Source: JBBREP01 sp963716525
GTDB lineage: Bacteria > Actinomycetota > Acidimicrobiia > IMCC26256 > PALSA-610
Direction of reading: 5' to 3'
Assembly: GCA_963716525.1 (NCBI GenBank)
Contig: OY970315.1
Coordinates: 2,232,001-2,296,000 of the forward strand
DNA: 64,000 nt
A program made the position numbers and the translations under genes. Position 1 is the stretch's first letter. Every line of letters starts with the position of its first letter. Below the pieces are notes generated by a model. It made no database searches, had not been told where the DNA came from, and worked only from the letters and a program-made list of their open reading frames with translations. This document shows positions 62,101-64,000 of the stretch, piece after piece.

Positions 62101-62395
62101 GATGATCGTCGTCGGCCCGCTCGCCGGGCACGAGGCACGCCCACGCGGCTCGGATGCGCCCGTGCTCGGCCTCGAGGTCGGTGAGCACTTGCTGGCGTTC
62201 CTCGCCGGTGAGAGATCGAGCGTGCTGCAGCGCGTCCTCGCTGTCGCGCAGCAGGCGGGCGAGCGTCGCCCGCCATTCGAGCGCGTTCGCCTCGAGCACG
62301 GCGAGCTGCTCGGGCGTGGCAGCCCGGTCGATGTCGGCCGCCACGTACATCTCGAATTGCCATGGTGCGAGCGCCGTATCGGTGAGCGCACTCAT
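59153..62395 (-). CDS. SNF2/RapA-type DEAD-box helicase (Swi2/Snf2 ATPase)
   Basis: 1080 residues. The first half (1-590) is specific to bacterial SNF2-related proteins: 'VVVWAAGPGAPVADAAQVQE', 'WLGGVALWAVELTARGS' and a basic patch 'RRRTRRGTSRSS'. The ATPase core runs from about 605: motif I 'LALDMGLGKTPTMLAHLLAG' (Lys near 630), motif II 'LVLDEAQAIKNP', motif III 'VALTGTPIENGIGDLWAILD', then helicase C with 'VLVFTHFATWGRRLARYLTE', 'LVLSLKAGGTGLNLTAASHV' and 'RAWRIGQTRTVICHRLV'. Members translocate on duplex DNA and remodel protein-DNA complexes; in bacteria their roles include transcription recycling and defence. ATG 62395. Single-copy operon with the small acidic protein. Confidence 0.9.
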   Translation of the reverse strand: MSALTDTALAPWQFEMYVAADIDRAATPEQLAVLEANALEWRATLARLLRDSEDALQHARSLTGEERQQVLTDLEAEHGRIRAAWACLVPGERADDDHHGSPDHHDDGDADEEPLAGTTQLQASWEPGRVVVWAAGPGAPVADAAQVQEMLAAAGAPDSGWSGHTSVQLPDGRTADSHSIPVREVLGWLVAAGADQLEDGSDIAPSLRWLGGVALWAVELTARGSMVPQLRRRTRRGTSRSSSGSYSVRWTPALVDPVRLMQMAESMPGTVLALDRKVDRRALTRSALTGMVDAICRTAAGTVTVQAPPPHVRSASEVAEAFLGRLDGSAFDAPTSTTDKIVAAVERWARAVTTQYGHHSEMVVQLDPPDSGDAWRLRVFTPGDLGQLVPIGQAIVTPGPEREHWEDELARLERIVPALVRSSANHRGDVVVSNDEAWQLMSTVGAQLATAGFDVRIPALSKRRATASLRVYTDASGETAVGANQLADVAWSAVFDDVELTAADIARMAKEARPLIHSGGRWVAIDRADLQAVAEALDERAATKQMTGAEMLRLALGLDTSPHGFGVSLAGAGWAADLLHAADRVAGKPARAPEGFVGELRSYQQEALAWLGFLDDAGLGGCLALDMGLGKTPTMLAHLLAGVDDGPALVVAPPAVIGNWMAEARRFTPSLRTVVHHGINRAEADEFAQQVANADVIVTTYGTALRDIDELGHVQWSRLVLDEAQAIKNPANDTAQQLRTLAARSKVALTGTPIENGIGDLWAILDFTNPGLVGTRAQFTAGVSGEGRVTRAQGEDAMRALNGILVFRRTKAEPEIAAELPDQIDELDHCSMTREQIALYQALLDTVVTSTKEEGDEPRKGQILAAITALKQICNHPWAYNQDDRPLDGRSGKLARLEEIVDQVFAADEKVLVFTHFATWGRRLARYLTERTGLPIECYDGSLARGMRDAMIERFQSREGAGALVLSLKAGGTGLNLTAASHVVLYDRWWNPAVEDQARDRAWRIGQTRTVICHRLVCTGTVDERVEEVVAGKRRVADLVLPKSSSLADLDSAQLQAVLGLRPEALLSSDDDPAHDEVRA

Positions 62396-62689
62396 TCGCA
62401 GACCACGCACTTCTCCAACTGGTCCAACTGGTCCGACTGGCCCTCTTCCGGGAACCACGTCCGAAGGACTGCCGTCCTCGTAGAAGCTCGGGCCCGGCCG
62501 GCCCGGTTCCGCTGTGGCGACGACCCGCCGTTGCCGCAAGGCCGGTCGTCCGCTGCCCTGACGCCCGTCTCGGCGCGACCTTGCGGGGCCGGGCCGGATG
62601 ACGAGCGTGCGCCATTCAGTGTAGACGGTCGCCGGACCATGCCCGGTGCGATGGTGATCGGCGTCCTCAGACGTGCTCAGATCGTCGGC
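62396..62689. other. divergent intergenic region with a 9-bp tandem repeat
   Basis: 294 bp between the SNF2 helicase (minus) and the MhuD-like gene (plus). TCCAACTGG occurs at 62414-62422 and 62423-62431, followed by TCCGACTGG at 62432-62440, 19 bp before the helicase ATG on its own strand. No convincing promoter boxes are visible. The frame upstream of the helicase start stays open, but its Gly-Pro-Val repeats are not family-like. Confidence 0.45.
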
Positions 62690-63016
62690 ATGACCGTGAT
62701 CAAGATCAACGCCATCACCGTGCCCGAGGACTCCGGTGACGAGCTGGCCCGCCGCTTCGCGGCCCGGGCCGGCGCCGTCGACGGGCAGGAGGGCTTCGAA
62801 GGATTCGAGCTGCTGCGCCCCACCGACGGCCGCAATCAGTGGCTGGTGGTCACGCGCTGGCGTGACGAGGAGTCGTTCCAGGCCTGGGTGTCGTCACCGG
62901 CCTTCGCCCACGGCCACGCCGGCGCAGACCGTCCCGCACCCCACGGCGGCCCCGTGTCGGTCTCGTCCGAGCTCTGGTCGTACGACGTCGCCGGCGGCTC
63001 GCCCAGCGCGGGCTGA
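62690..63016 (+). CDS. MhuD-like haem-degrading monooxygenase (ABM domain)
   Basis: 108 residues, one antibiotic-biosynthesis-monooxygenase ferredoxin-like fold. It matches mycobacterial MhuD along its length: 'VIKINAITVPEDSGDELARR' with Asn in KINAI (Asn7 in MhuD), 'GFEGFELLRPTDGRNQWLVV', 'FQAWVSSPAF' with Trp66, and 'GHAGADRPAPHGG' with a His at the haem-ligand position (His75). MhuD cleaves haem to release iron without CO. A haem-iron recovery role would pair well with the iron-storing encapsulin at 42.5 kb. Start ATG 62690; no strong ribosome site. Confidence 0.8.
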   Translation: MTVIKINAITVPEDSGDELARRFAARAGAVDGQEGFEGFELLRPTDGRNQWLVVTRWRDEESFQAWVSSPAFAHGHAGADRPAPHGGPVSVSSELWSYDVAGGSPSAG

Positions 63017-63079
63017 CGCTGCGTGGCGTGCCGCGCGTACGACCAGGCGTGACGGGCGGCACACCGCGTCGCCCCGGTG

Positions 63080-64000
63080 TCACACGGTCTCGACCGTCGC
63101 GCATTCCACGTAGCGGCACAGGGCGTTGGCGAGGCGGAGCTGTACCGGGTCGTGGCAGAGCACGTGGCGCAGCTTCGGGCTGGCCACGACATAGGCGCGG
63201 GCACGAGCGCGCGAGACGGCGACGTTGAGGCGGTGCAGGTCGTAGAGGAACGTCATACCGCGCGGCGCGTCGTCGGCCGAGGACGAGGCCATCGAATAGA
63301 CCGCGACCACGCCCTCTTGGCCCTGGAACTTGTCGACCGTGCCAACCCGAGCGCCGTCGGGCAGTGCGGCCTTCAACTCGGCGACGTGCGCGTTGTAGGG
63401 CGCGACCACGATGATGTCGTCCACCGCGACCGTGCGCCGGCGGCCGCGCTGGTCGGTTCGCGACCGGCCGACGAGATCCTCGACCAGTGCGGCGACCGCG
63501 GCGGCCTCGTCGGACGAACGCACCCGGTCACCGTCGTGCGCCACCGGCACGAACGAGAGCCCCGACCGCCCGCCGACCACCTGCCGTTCACAGCCCGCGG
63601 CCGATCGCAGGCGGCCGTCGTACGCGACCTCGGAGACGAACGCGCAGACGGCCGGGTGCATGCGATAGCTGTCGGGGAGGAACAGTCCGCACGTGTCGGC
63701 GATCGTCGCATCGGCGCCGAGCAGGTGCTCGAGCGCCGACACACCGGCACCGTCGGGATGCGAGCCGGTGGACGGCTGCGCGAGCTGTTGTGGATCGCCG
63801 AGCAGCACGACGTTGCGCGACGCGGTGGCCACGGCCACCGCGTCGGCGAGCGACATCTGGCCCGCCTCGTCGACGAAGAGGAGGTCGACCGAGGCGCGCA
63901 GCGCGGCGCGTGACCAGAACCACGCCGTGCCCGCCGAGAGCCGGACCTCGCCCGCGAGCACCGCGGCCTCCATCTCGGCGGCCCCGACGCACTCGATGCC
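63080..64000 (-). CDS. superfamily 1 helicase (UPF1/Dna2-like), C-terminal part
   Basis: Runs off the right edge; only the last 307 codons are visible. Motifs of an SF1B helicase: motif II 'LLFVDEAGQMSLADAVAVAT', motif III 'VVLLGDPQQLAQPSTG', motif IV 'LPDSYRMHPAVCAFVSEVAY', 'IIVVAPYNAHVAELKAALPD', motif V 'VGTVDKFQGQEGVVAVYSMA', motif VI 'LYDLHRLNVAVSRARARAYV'. The arrangement is that of AAA_12-type helicases often fused to an N-terminal RecB-like nuclease (TM0106 family); the fusion cannot be seen here. Likely role in DNA or RNA processing. Confidence 0.88.
   Translation of the reverse strand, partial: GIECVGAAEMEAAVLAGEVRLSAGTAWFWSRAALRASVDLLFVDEAGQMSLADAVAVATASRNVVLLGDPQQLAQPSTGSHPDGAGVSALEHLLGADATIADTCGLFLPDSYRMHPAVCAFVSEVAYDGRLRSAAGCERQVVGGRSGLSFVPVAHDGDRVRSSDEAAAVAALVEDLVGRSRTDQRGRRRTVAVDDIIVVAPYNAHVAELKAALPDGARVGTVDKFQGQEGVVAVYSMASSSADDAPRGMTFLYDLHRLNVAVSRARARAYVVASPKLRHVLCHDPVQLRLANALCRYVECATVETV

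Noticed and set aside
62414..62440. Three 9-bp TCC(A/G)ACTGG units before the SNF2 helicase, possibly operator iterons
   Set aside because: Three copies, one imperfect, with no matching copies elsewhere in the region and no DNA-binding regulator nearby; listed only as part of the intergenic region.

Overview
The window is high-GC (about 70%) DNA from an actinobacterium, most likely an uncultured or poorly described Acidimicrobiia-like lineage. The evidence is many GTG starts and 4-bp ATGA/GTGA gene overlaps, a GlgE-type alpha-glucan pathway, a mycothiol-dependent maleylpyruvate isomerase-family enzyme, an MhuD-like haem-degrading protein, and secreted proteins built from 'GYWLVASDGGIFSFGDA'-type repeats. 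I saw no rRNA, tRNA or CRISPR array. The only mobile-element trace is a 90-bp IS110 remnant.

Layout. 0.2-2.3 kb: a SnoaL-like protein, IS110 and DUF4386 remnants, and a twice-frameshifted acyl-CoA dehydrogenase. 2.3-9.9 kb: cell-envelope genes, namely a phosphodiester glycosidase, an L,D-transpeptidase, an ECF sigma factor with a membrane partner, a lipoprotein sharing that partner's outer domain, a small secreted protein, a repeat/M23-like protein and two membrane proteins. 9.9-11.5 kb: guaA. 11.5-27.4 kb: a divergent glucan/trehalose island. The minus-strand operon is CBM48 protein-treY-treZ-malQ-glgX; the plus-strand operon is glgE-treS-mak-glgB. 27.4-39.5 kb: a mixed region with an NTF2-fold protein, a beta-helix protein, a COQ4-like protein, an AidB-like acyl-CoA dehydrogenase, an alpha/beta hydrolase, an FnIII/FG-GAP secreted protein, an MDMPI-type enzyme, a DMT transporter and an orphan NuoF-like flavoprotein. 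39.6-49.9 kb: a general-stress region with two SpoIIE-type phosphatases, two STAS antagonists, an RsbW-like protein, a SigB-type sigma factor, a GT20 glycosyltransferase, CsbD, and an encapsulin nanocompartment with an encapsulated-ferritin cargo. 50-58.8 kb: two DHA2 MFS exporters and a heterodimeric ABC exporter, each with a TetR regulator and a visible palindromic operator. 58.8-64 kb: a SNF2 helicase with a small acidic partner, an MhuD-like protein and the C-terminal part of an SF1 helicase.

How the genes work together. TreS makes maltose from trehalose, Mak phosphorylates it, GlgE polymerises maltose-1-phosphate and GlgB branches the product. GlgX debranches the glucan, and TreY plus TreZ turn it back into trehalose, with MalQ rearranging the leftovers. 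A GT20 enzyme encoded in the sigma-factor operon may add a stress-induced trehalose-phosphate-type route. GTT(T/G)-N13-16-GGGTA(C/G) motifs stand upstream of csbD, of a small membrane protein next to the encapsulin genes, and of both STAS operons, which suggests one SigB/SigF-like regulon.

Caution: at least 12 conserved genes or remnants between 0.9 and 45 kb carry single-base frameshifts, mostly one extra base. The corrected lengths divide by three and give normal proteins, so sequence error is more likely than decay. Coordinates for these genes span the whole interrupted locus.
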